Origin: Petrosia ficiformis | Taxonomy: Eukaryota; Porifera; Demospongiae; Haplosclerida; Petrosiidae | Length of the DNA stretch: 64,000 nucleotides | Direction: 5' to 3' | Assembly (NCBI GenBank): GCA_947044365.1 | Contig: OX345642.1 | Span: forward strand, 2,913,598 to 2,977,597 | Shown: in pieces, positions 11,601 through 24,500 of the stretch | How positions within the stretch are numbered: the first letter of the stretch is position 1 | Layout of the letters: the number at the start of each line of letters is the position of its first letter | Notes under the pieces: model-generated | What the model was told of the DNA's origin: nothing | The model's database searches: none | What the model saw: only the letters and a program-made list of their open reading frames with translations | Made by a program: the position numbers and the translations under genes

Positions 11601-14600
11601 AGTTTGTTCATGTTCTGGAAGTGTCTTATCGATGAGTGAAACAGCTGAAATTATGACACCAAATGGGAGGACTGCTCCTGTGTAGCAGTATTTGGGGTTT
11701 ATGAAGAACCAGGAAACAGGAAAAGTGGTCGTTATGGCAAAAGCAACATGTAAGCTCTGTTGGTTCGTTGTTGTTCATTCTGTTGGTCCATTGCTGTTCA
11801 TTCAGGAGGCACAACTAACCAGCAAAAGTGGATTTCTGCATTTAATGGCCGTTACTGACCCCTCCTCGTACTCTGGTAACCACGAGTTATAGAAATCATT
11901 GTAATTTTAATATCAAAAGCTTTAGAAAACAACTTAGATTTGTTTTACTATTTGAAGTCAGCTAATAAAGTGCCAATGTTGTTATTTTTCCCGAAAATGT
12001 GGTAATACACAGTCTCACAAAACAATTACAATAACCCTCTACTACACTATGTGGGCGAAGGTTAATAATCCACAAACTATTAAATGAAGCATTTTTGAAA
12101 CATAACTACATCTCTAGCTTGGATGAAAGGTTATGAAACAGCACTACACTTCCCAAATTAGGTTTAAACCAACCAGACAGCCACCATGCAGCATCCAACC
12201 TGACCAGTTAATTATGAGCATTATCATAAATTAATCACAATATTATTACACTCACTGCGAAGCATAGGCAGAAGGGTATGGTAATCATATTGTCTGTCTG
12301 TCTGTTTGTCTGTGTGCTTACAAAAGTTTGAGCAAACTACAAACATTGGTTGCTCAAACAAACTTGATGTGCGCACTTCATTACATAAAATACGTATTTG
12401 TCGCTTCACTTGCTTGTAGGGTCTGGTGACTCTGGTACGGATTTCTGTGATACTAACATATAGCCACCATTTTAATTTTAATGGTTGAAGAAATATTTTA
12501 GTTCAGTTTGATGGGGTGGATTGTAATCTGAAAGGTAAACACTTATCAATACAGTATCTTTGCTTCCAGTAAACACCTAAAAGATGCCAATTCTATTTTC
12601 TAATAGTGCAAGGACAAATGCATTATATAGGTCAGTCTTAGCTCCTTGTCTAACTTGTGAACTATTGAAATAGCATCAGCAACTGTGCAATATATAAGAG
12701 TTTTTTGATTTGCATCAATGAAGTTTGGTGGTGCTGAGAAGAGGTTGGAAGCTGGAAGTGATATGTATGATCCAGCCATTTAGCCTTCATTACATTTAGT
12801 TCTAAGGTGAGTAGTAAGAGCATAACTATAATATTTTCATTATGTTTGTCACTGGTGCATCAGAATGCCAGATGATATCACCAGGGCAGAATATAGACTC
12901 GCAAGCCAGACTCAACCCTGAAGCGGGGAAGGGTCTGGACACAGCCTTTATTTACATCAGCTTATTCCTGGCACTGTATACGTTGTACCACAATCAAACA
13001 GCAGAATGTCAAGAAACGTCAGAATAGCAGAACCGCAAAATTAACATGGATGTGTCGATGATAGAAGGAGATGTTTGGGATTCGAGACAAAGCAGAAGGA
13101 AGCCACCATAGAATTTGTTAGTAGGAAAGATGTTTTCATTTTACTCCCGACTGATTATATGGTAAAAGTGTTTACTATGCAACTATACCGTTGATATTTG
13201 ATCAGGCAATATTGGAAGTGTAGTCATAGTTGTGTCACCCTTAGTCGCGCTTATGAAAGATCAAGTGGAAGCTGCAATTTTTAGTGTTGGATGTTGGATT
13301 TGTTTGCTGATGCAATTGCCATCTTTATTAGGTGGAGCTGACACGTTTTAATAATAATATTTTGAATAATAATAATAAAAAATCTACAATCATGTCAATG
13401 CTCAACTAATCCTCGTTGAAATTACTACAACATGATAAACAAACTCTTAGACTTAATAAAATTCATCACAATAATTGCATTCCTGTACTGATGTTAAGGC
13501 TGTGTCCAGACCCTTCCCGCTTTAGAGTTGGGTCTGGCTTGCAAGACTAGGCAGAACAGGCATTTGTGTCAATACCGGCAGATCCATCTTATGCACATAC
13601 CTCACCACAAGAAAATCTGTTCGTGAACTGCAGGGGTTACGTTTGAGGATTGAAACTGTGACTTAGGTATAGAAAAGGGATTTGGATTTTGATTTCTCTG
13701 ATAAGTGTATGGTGCCATACTTAAGTGAGGTTTGTGTGTGCCTTACAGATATGATTGTTTGTTAGTATGCTATGTATTCTAACCACAGGCTTATGACGTG
13801 TGGTGTCATTGGTACAACAGAAATTAATGTGTGAAACCTTCATCATAATTATTCAAGCATATAAATTTTGTCTCATGAAACATTTTTACAATAGGAATGC
13901 ACTAAAATCAATGAGCTTACCTCGGAGTATTTTGTCCTTGATCTTCTTGGGACAGTTGACGTAGATATTTGATCCTGGCGGTGGACAGTGTAGTATTGTG
14001 AGGTGGATGAGCAAATTGTTGATTATGCTCTTGAGCAGTTAATTACCAGAGTACATGACAAATATCCATTCCTTCAGAGGGAAGATAATGTTAATCAACA
14101 AGAATTAGTGACCATTGCAGCCACTACGCAAGCTCCTATCATCACACCATGCAATCACTACTTAAGAAGGACTGTAAATCCCTTTCTATGCCAGCCATTC
14201 CTTCCCTAATCATAGTCTGAATTGGAGCTTATAACTGATTAGTTTTCGTCATTTCCTCATTAATTCTTCTAGCTCTCTTAGATTGATTGGCTCTCCCCAG
14301 ACTACTTCTTTCTTTTTCAGGACTGAAAAGTGAAAACGTACGTATTTCTCAGGAAATTGGCCTTACAGTACTGAGTGTTGAATGGTCACATGTGGTATGC
14401 AGGTCCTTCCCCTTTTCATTACATAGATGTGGTTAAATTAATTATTATTATATCTATATTATATTGGTATACTTGTCCTACTTTATTACAGAGATTGATG
14501 AATGTCAGGAAGATATTCATAACTGTTCTAATGGAACAGAGATCTGTATTAACACTATTGGAAGCTTTGAATGTCAATGTATTACAGGATACATGAAAGA

Positions 14601-17600
14601 GAATGGAGTATGTAATGGTATGTGCAAATGAATATTAGAACCAAATGAGTATGTTCTTATCTCTTTATCTCATTAGATATCAATGAATGTAATGTATTCA
14701 ATGGTGGTTGTTCTCACTTTTGTACTAATACTAATGGAGATTATTATTGTTCATGTCCAATGGGTTATGAATTAGTTAATCAACTACTCTGTGAAGGTCA
14801 GTAGAGCTGAATCAGACCAGTAAACTAAACAAATGTATAGAACATGTTTATTATAAGTATGTAATGGAATCCAGTACTTAAACTGGGTACTTTATTATAA
14901 TTCATATCTCAGATATTGACGAGTGCTCAAATAGCTCTCTGAATGATTGTGATCAAATCTGTATGAACACTTTGGGAAGTTTCATGTGTCAATGTAGAGA
15001 TGGCTATGAACGAGTAAATGACAGCTGCATTGGTGAGTCTTTTATTATTATTACTGCATAGCTCAGCAAGAGTCTTATTAGGAATGCAGGCTTAATTATC
15101 ACTTTTTTGTTTAGTACAAGAATGTAGTGAAGTACTGACCTCTCCATCTAATGGAGTACTAGAGTGTAATTCCAGTATGCAAGTCACATATACAAGATGT
15201 AATACAAGTTGTGATATTGGATATGAAGTAGTTGGTTCAGCAGTTCGTATATGTCAACCTGATGGGACTTGGTCTGGAGAGAGTGCTTACTGTCAACCAT
15301 TGAGATGTCCTACTTTATTCCCTCCTGTCGATGGATACGTTCAGCTTCCCTGTACACCATTATATGATTCTGAATGTTTTGTGAGGTGTTTTGATGGGTT
15401 TGAGTTAGTGAATGGTAACGGCTCAGTACGTTGTGATATTAATGAAACTAATGCAGAGATAGTACAATGGAGTGAATCTGGCACATGTGATAGTAAGTGA
15501 TTTGGAATAGCTATAAATCGACATTAAATGGGCCTTCATTTAGAAACTTTGTCCAACAGGCCAAAATATGAATTGGAGGCAATGTACACAGGCATATTGT
15601 TGTGCCAATTTGCAACCTAATTCCAAGGGGGTGGGGGGGATGTGGAGGGAGAGGAGGGTGAATGCAATAAATCAAATCTGTTAAAGTGATGCAGACAATA
15701 GTTTATTAGAAATAAAATTTAATATGCATAATGTGGTAAAAGCATTTTATGACATGCAGGGCCATCCCTATGATTGCTTTTCTATGAGTGAATGTATGTT
15801 TACAATATATGTATTATACTTTTTTTTTCTTGTGTCACATACATATTGCATGCATGGTTAAGGAAGTTGGATCTTTCGGTTGTTTTATATTTCCTAAATT
15901 CAAATTTGTCTTTATAATTATTTATACCACTGCTTTCTTCTCTCTTTCAATACCACTGAGAAGTGTACTTACTAATTATAAAGTGTATGAATGAATAGCT
16001 ATGGAAGTAAACATATACGCACAACTATCTCTATGTGATTCCTGGCACATCCGCATTAAAATAATCTGTCTTGTCACAAAGAACAAAATTAATATCTGTA
16101 ATTATGTTATAGTGTTATACTTTGCGAACTTCAGGGAGGTGTGTAGGCTCTAGTGTTGCACCGATAAGCCGATATATAATCGGTATCTGCCGATATTCGC
16201 ATATTGGTGCTGGATCGGTATCGGCTTTTAATTATCCGATACATTATTTTTAACCACAAAATTAAATTAAAGTTAATTACAAAAATGCTGGGCGGGGTGT
16301 TTAATAAGTACTTCTTGTTACCTTTATAACTCTCACATTTTGTAAAACTTTGGATTCAAACTTACTTTGTTGGAAAGGTGAGTTGTTAGACAAGCTACGC
16401 ATGTAAAATTTATGTTTCGCTATTAGCAGGAAGAGAGTATGGCGAGCTGTTGAATGCATAGTAGTTCCAAGGTCAACGCCCACATTTATACTCGCTCGTG
16501 TAACTTCCACATTTTCAATGACACGGACTTTTAACTCACTTAGTTTGACAGTATACCTTCTAAGAAAGCTATAGATAACAAAATCATGTTTCGTTAGTTG
16601 CGGGAAAGTAGCAAGGCGAGTGTTTGAAATTGCAGTGTTCAACCCATGATAATAATTTGCACGTGTACATAGCACTTATGTTCGTACGGGAAGCGACGTG
16701 TGAAAAGTCGAAGAGAAGATCTTCGATATGGCTGTACTTTACTGCTGGTGAAGGTGATGGACAAGATCTAGTACATTTATGTATAATTAGTTAATTACTA
16801 ATAACAAAAACAAACCAAATCACTTATTATATCTTTATTTTCACTTGTTGATTCATTAATCTTTGTTTGATTATAATTATATAAAAAACATCTGTATTGG
16901 CATCTGTATCTGCAGTATTTGGAAATAAGTATCTGTGTATCGGAATATCGGCAAATTTATGAATCAGTGCAACACTAGTAGGCTCAACTTTAATATGAAG
17001 TTGCAATTAATAGCACTAATCAGTGAAGTATTGTATTTCTCTCTGAAATGAATAATGAGACTTTAATTACAACTAGAAAGCCCTTTTTTGTAGCAATTGG
17101 TATATTATAGTATTATAGTATCTGTCATAAAAGCAGAAATAAAAATTTAGAATCTATGTTTGAAGGGTCTGGAGTTCATCACTAAATTGTAAAACATTTC
17201 AACAGTAAATAGCGGAAAAATTGCATCATTTGGAATGTAAAATTATTACGTGTTTGTGGTCTCTCATGTGAGCATGCATACTTGGTGTATACCCGTGTGT
17301 CTTGGCAGGAAACTTAGAGAAAGTGTTGCTGTGTTTATCTACCTGCATCTGTAGTTAGAATTGACATGCCGAAGGGAAATGAGTCAAGAGCACCTCCAAG
17401 AGTATTATTCGTAATTTGCATACTATTTTGATTGGCAGAGTAAGAAATAGAAGTCTACTCCACCTAAGTTATGTAAGAAGACTGATGAAGCCACTGGGTT
17501 CTCAGAGTGCACTGTCAACCATTCCCTGGTAGAGAAGAGAATGCTGAATGGCAGTTCTTCTACATCTCCAAATAAGAGATGTAAGGAAAACAGAGAAGAT

Positions 17601-18502
17601 GTAGATGTTATCATATTAATGAGCATAATAAGAAATTCACTTTGTCTGCTGTGAAAGATCTCACTTATGAAGGTTTCTGGAGAGTGGGACCTGAACAATA
17701 GAGAAAAAACATCAGCCACATGTTAGAGATAATTTAGAAGACCACTATAATCTAATACATAGAGCTGTTCATTCATTTTGGAGGAGAATCAGATGAGTCA
17801 TCAGAGGAAAAAACTGCAACTCAGAATGAGATGGCAGCAGCAGTAGTGATGGAGAATAGAGTATTGAAATATTAATTACAGTGTATTATTATACATGCTT
17901 ACACAGTACCTACTTATTTTCAAGTATCTTGCATTCCTGTGCTTAAGCAAGAAGTTTAATGGTACAATTCATGTAATTTATGATTTGCAATCATATCACA
18001 CATTGTTGGATTTGGCAAGTTACGACGAGTAGAATGGTCTTTGTTGTGTCTCAATATGACGACATATAAGGAAGTTACAACCGCAAACATTTGCAACTCC
18101 TGAACGTGAATAGACTATAGTTTACCTGATACATCCATCTCAGACCTAATTCCGCCTATGCTACATGCTAAAAGATATAATTATGGAGAAATAAGTATCT
18201 CTATGATTGCTTTGTGCTGTTATCATTAATGCTTACTGACCTAAAACATAACAGCCTAGTATAATTATTTGTTTTTTCATTCTTCCTACTTTTAAATGGG
18301 CTCATATAATTTGTAATCTTATATTTTCAGCTAAAACAGCTATTAGTTGTAGTTTCTACACCTGCTTTCTTCTTGCTGGTCTGGAATGTTTAAGTGCACA
18401 TTGACTAACTTGCCACACATGTTAATTGACTGATGAGGTGGCAGGTGGGATATGTGAACACATCCCTTCCCCCTTATGACTTCATATGATTATATATATA
18501 TA

Positions 18503-18591
<89 letters not shown>

Positions 18592-21500
18592 TATAATTAT
18601 TATGTTTGTTGACATACATGTTGTAATGCAGCTAAGGAAAACACACATCATTCCAGGGGGGCAGGAATGTTTGGATGTCTAAGTATTCCAAAATTGATTC
18701 TTGAACACTTTTATTGTCAAATTCATAATAATCATAATCTAGCACCAATAATTTTAGTTAGATTACAGGTTAGCCATAAACCTCTTCAAGTTTGCCTTGA
18801 AATTCAACTGTTAACCTGCAATTTGTGTATAATTATAAATTAGCTAATTATAATGTTTAAACTTTTAGGAACACCTGCTTGTGCAAACAATCCTTGTAAA
18901 CATGGTGGAATCTGTAGTGAGACTAGTGATAATGAATTCACTTGTGACTGTACAGGAACACTATATCAAGGCTTAACATGTGAACAAGGATTGGTTATTA
19001 TTACTGAGATAAGTGTACTAACTGTATTTCAGCCATCAATGGTTAGTATACTTGCCAGACCAGATGAAGAACTTATTGTGGATTTTAATGATGTATGCAG
19101 ATCAATAGGAGCTGGTCAAGGAATAGTACCGAATAATTGTCAGCAGATTACATTTACTAGGACTCAGACAATGATGCAAATTTCGATATTTCCTTTTAGT
19201 TCTGGTTTCTTTGAACTCAAAATAGGATTAAGTGGTAATAACTCCAGGGATTATGAACAACCTCAATCTATTCCAGTTGTAGTTGTTAGTCAAGGGCAAG
19301 ATTCACCATACTTCAATACATTTGGAGATAATACCATTCGTGTAACTCGTAGTTGTTGTTCTAGTAGAAGATCTCCATTGATATGTAAACCATCCATCAG
19401 ATCTATACCTATAGTCTTCCAGTCTTCATGTGACTGGACCTCAACAACGGATTCTTTAACCACAGGTGGAATTGTTTTCTCTTCTGTTAACAGATTCTAC
19501 TTGCCAATATCAGTGGCTGGACTAAGTATATCAGAGAATAGGTTGTCACTTTCTGATACTGACTGCGGCAGTTGTCCAGGTTTAACCCCACTAAATCAAA
19601 TAACAGTTTCTAATTCACAAGATGAAGTGTGCTATTCACATCAACCTACCACTAGTGATGCAACAGAGTTCGTTTCTAAGCAATCTCTTGAAACATCATT
19701 CATTTCCACAATACAAGATTCCCTACTCCCAACCTGGTTGAGACTTAGTGTTCCTAGTGATGTTGGAAGCCAAACATTAGAACAAGCAGATTTACTTGTT
19801 GATATTATTACAGATGAAGATCTTATAAACAACCTATTTTGTCCACGTATGATTATTGATAGTACTGGATACTTTGCACTATTACTACACAATGGAGCTC
19901 TTGAAGTTGAACTTCAGTCCTCAATGAATTCATATGAAACACAAGCTTTTACATCACCTCCTAGAGGATCCTATTATTGTATAGGTGTTAATTTATGTTT
20001 AGATAGAAGCTCTCCAGTATATATAGGAATTCCACCATCTGCTCAGTCGGCAATACAAAATATAAGCTTCATATCTGAATATATCGACAAAGGATGGAAC
20101 TTGACATTCCTTAGCACTATCATTCGAAACCTGAATGCTCAAACAGCAGGAATGGTAAGTAAGATCAATTACTGGAATGGTATCACTCCAGACTATAATC
20201 CACCTTTTCCACAAGCTGATATATCTGTTAACATGGAAGCATCGGGTCAATTTGAATACGGTGATACTTCTGTGGGTATAAAGTTTGGGGGAATTTACTT
20301 ATATCAATACACCACAGAAATGAATGAGGTAAATGAATAAAATTAGCTGTACTAGTAGTAGTTCTATTATATTATTATTGTTGTAGGAGACTATTGCTAT
20401 AGCTGATGGAGACCATACAGTGACTATCAAAACTGAAATATTTGGTGAAGAAGAGAACTTAGAATTAGAAGAAATATCAAATTCAGCATTCATTTATCAC
20501 CAGGGTAAGTCTTTCTTTTACACATGATACTATACCTGTTTAAACAAATATGTATAATAGAAAACATACCAAGTTGTACAACAGAAAATACTCCAGGAAT
20601 CGCATGGAAATTAACATATAGACCCCAACCAAGTCAAGACTTCTACCTGAACCTCCTATCACTCCCATTTGATGCACCAAACTGTCCCGTTGATGTATTT
20701 CTTAATCTGGATTCAAACAAAGACATGAATGGAGTTAGTTTCTATTCCACATGTCTCATAATTAAATATAATGAACTCTTGTTTGAGGATCTCACTCACA
20801 AGTTCTACATTCCTCTTGACAGTGAGACACTTTGTACATCAGTCAACCTGACAAATCGATTTCCCAATTATCAGAGTTTTGGTTTGTTGATTCATTCAAC
20901 ATTTTCTTCAACACTATCAATGGGTATTCCATTAGGTTCATTCTTTAGGCTTCTATCAAGTAGTGATAATACAGCAGTGTCATTTGGATTCTCAAGTTCT
21001 AGTGAAAGTAAAGTGGGTCTTCTATATTCTGTCGACATTACTGTGTTAGGCACTACCTTCAATTCACAATTAGTACTACAAGATAGTGAACTATCATTCA
21101 TGGGTTCAGCAGATATATTTGAAGATGTTATATATTTCGCTCATATGATGGGTAGAGGTGACTCTTTCTCTACATGGAATGATCTTGATATAAACTTAAT
21201 AGGATGGTTCCCACGAGTGAATGGTAAAATTCAAACCATTCTAGAGGATTCAGTTCATATTTATCTTGGGCAGATTGCAGTTAATGCAAGAGATAGATTG
21301 AATGAAACAGAACAGCAACTTCAACAGGCTTTAAGGAAGTTTAATGGCACTGAAAAAGAGCTTGAAAGAAATATGCAGATATATAGAAATGCCTCAGAGG
21401 AGTATTACCAAGCTGTACAACAAGAAGAAGATGCTGAGATGAGTTTAATGTTAGCCCAGAATGCACTTGAAAACGCGACTAGTGAATTACAAAATGCAGA

Positions 21501-24500
21501 AATGGCTTTGAACAATCTTTGTCGAATTGAGACATGTCCTTTAATGTGTGTTCCTATTTCCATTAATCGTATTGTTTTTGAAGATGTCTTCGATAGTGTA
21601 ATCGGTGAGTGTGATTCTGTGTGTACTGAAACACAACGAGTGAGAGTTGCTCCTTTCAGTGTTTCCACAGTATCATGGAGATTTACAGAGGTATGTCGTA
21701 CTCAACCAAGTATCTGTAATGGAAATCCTTGTGATCAGATCGTGTGTAGATACCTTTGTCTATCATTTTTGGATGTGAAAACAGTGAACAACTTCCGTGT
21801 CATTACTGTTACAAATCCTTGTAAAGTACCATGTGAGACTCAGGTTTATAACAGAACAATTCAAAGGACAGAACAGGAGATCGATCCTTGTGGAAGATTA
21901 GTTCCTAACATTACCTGTACGAATAGAAACAATTTATGTGAACAGGAGAGAAGCAGAGTTCTTAATCTCATTGAAAATGAACGTGAAGGATTAACAGAGC
22001 CAATTCGTCTTCGAAACAAAGCACAACAAATGCTTATGCTAGCCCGGAATGAGGTTATTAGAGCAGGTCTAACTAGGAGTATTGCTGAACGAAATGTTGA
22101 AGTCACTCAAGTAGCATTTTCAACTGCAGAGACATTGAGAACTAGTGCAGAGAATAATTATCAGAGTGTTAGAGATTCAATATCACAAGGTCTGGAGGCT
22201 TATGAATTAATCAACTCACAAAATCTCAATCTACACGAGATATTCAATATCATTAATATCACATTCAATGTAAACCTGGGCATTCAAACACCAGTTGTAT
22301 TTCCTATTGATGTACACTTTGAATCTTCCCAGTTCAATGAAGTATCAGTTATTAGCTTATTATACAACTTTCAAACGGGTTTTGATACACAGAAAGATTC
22401 TCTTAATGAAGACATAGTCAACACTTTGTTTCCTAGCAACCGGAAGAAAAGATTTAGCGAAAGGAAACGAAGAGCTGAACCAGAACGTAGAGAAGATCTT
22501 GGTCAAGAACAATTTGAAATTCGTTGTATACAGCTAACAAGTGTTATGGATTATCTTGAACGCATCAATGAGTCTTTATTGGAGACTAGGGACACTAAAG
22601 AAAATGTCATCAATGATCTTTCTACACTCATGGATCAACTTAACTCATTCACAGTAATAGAAGATACAAACACTACAGTGGATTACTCCTCCCTCCAGTT
22701 ACTTTTCAATATAACTACTGAAGAAATCGAGGAGAGTATCAGAACATCACCAACAATTACTGAAAATGAGCAAGTCAATTCCATTCTGGACATAATTCGA
22801 CAAATTGAATCGACTGCAAGTGATGATGAAGCAGCTATTGACAATACTCTGTTTGTTCAATGGCAAACTACAATGGAGTTACTTCAAGAGAACAGAACCA
22901 TTGGTGAAAATGAATGTTATGGGTTCTCTGACTGTTTGCTGGTATTACTTGATGTACTACAAAGTCTTGCTGAGTTTGGTCCACTAACTATTAGAGAAGA
23001 CTTACTAAGTCAGGTTGAGTCTGCAACGAATAGGTTTGTTCAACTTGCAACAAATTCAAGTCTATCTATCAATGAAGCTCTTAGTAATGTAGAAGAGGTT
23101 CTGCTTATAACGACAGGTATGGAGGAAAATGGATACTGGTGTGCAAGAGCTCCAGAAATCATGACTCATCCAATTGCAAGTGCTAATGTATCTGTTGGTG
23201 GAATGTTACAATTGACTTGTGAAGGAGATTCAATTCTACCTCTTCGTTATCAATGGAAAAAAGATGAAGTGGCAATTACTGGACAAACAGAAAATGTGTT
23301 AGTTGTTAGAAACTTCCAAATCTTTGACGAAGGTAACTACAGTTGTGAAATCTCTAATGCAGTAGAAACTGTACAATCAACCAATTCGAGTGTGCTGGCT
23401 TTCGTATTACCTGAATTTTACCTTACGCCTGTCTCAATAACGACATATATTGGTGATCAAAATGGAGCATTATTCACTTGTAATGCTACTTCACGACCTG
23501 ATCCAGGATGGATATGGTATTTCAGAAAGGATTTAGAAGACGACTGGAAGGAAATAGAAGGACAAGAAGTAAACGAATTGTTAATATTACAACCAAATGA
23601 AGATGATATTGGATTGTATATGTGTTTAGCTTATAATTATCATGGTAATATCAGTTCTGACTACGTTAGTCTTCAACTACTATCAGCTACAGCTCGTGTT
23701 GTTTCGTATGAAGTTTCATTCTCAATGGATACAAGAAATGTCAGTGAAACTGAATCTGTCAAGAGAGCTATCTCTGATGTTGAAGAAACTTTGCTATCAT
23801 TATTAGAAGAAAATGTTAATATTGAACCAAATATGTTGACAAATGTTGTAGTTGATGAGCTGAACAGAGTTAGTATGGTACTAATAGCTGCCAACACTAC
23901 TATTAATGGTACCAGTAATCTACCTCTCATTGACATATTTAACAGTATCAGAAGTTCAGAGGAGAACCTCGATAGCCTGCTGACTGATTTAAGAGAGTTT
24001 GTGACATCTGGAAGCTTAGTGTTTGTTATTGAGGACGAGGAGTATAGCTATTCACCATCTTCTTATACAGTAAATTTACCAAGATACTTGTGTCCAGCGG
24101 GTCAAGAACTACATTCAAACACACTCCTCTGTGGTAAGTGACTAAGTGTTGCATCATTAGTAGCTATGCTTATAAAATATGACTGAATGGCTTATATAAT
24201 AAGCAATTATTGTTATTCATAATACACAGTTGATTGTTTGGAAGGACAACACCAGATCACTATAATGGAAACTAGGTTTATTGGTGGAAGTGTCATCAGA
24301 GAGAGTGTACCTCGTTGTGTTCCCTGTCCTTTAAACACATACCAGAGTGAAATAGGAGGTCCAATGTGTACTCCCTGTCCTGAGGGACATGTTACACTAT
24401 CAACTGGTAGCACATCTGAAGAACAGTGTATTCGTGAGTCTTGATTTAGTTAATGCTGTATGTAGACTATACATAAGCTCATCATAAATAGTAACACTGT

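Larger units (their letters stand above)
10243..14491 (+). other. Copy A intron 9 (4.2 kb), transposon-rich
   Basis: Holds a copy of dispersed repeat R1 (about 10820-11150), a BED relic (about 11640-11860), a GTCT-rich segment (about 12235-12330) and a RecQ-carrying element (12894-13549). Its last ~230 bases align with the end of copy B intron 9 (about 42760-42930), so they predate the duplication. Confidence 0.6.
15493..18868 (+). other. Copy A intron 13 (3.4 kb)
   Basis: Contains a single MITE-like end (CCATCCCTATGATTGCTTT near 15762), a complete hAT element (16151-16977), a possible transposase relic (17367-17720), a second same-orientation MITE-like end near 18203, and TA runs (18493-18597). 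Copy B's intron 13 carries different insertions. Confidence 0.6.

Noticed and set aside
17423..17719. 98-codon minus-strand frame
   Set aside because: The opposite strand of the possible transposase relic; no recognisable domain of its own.
19641..24413. Several 60-90 codon minus-strand frames within exons 14-17
   Set aside because: Shadows of the strong + strand coding sequence; the same shadows recur in copy B.
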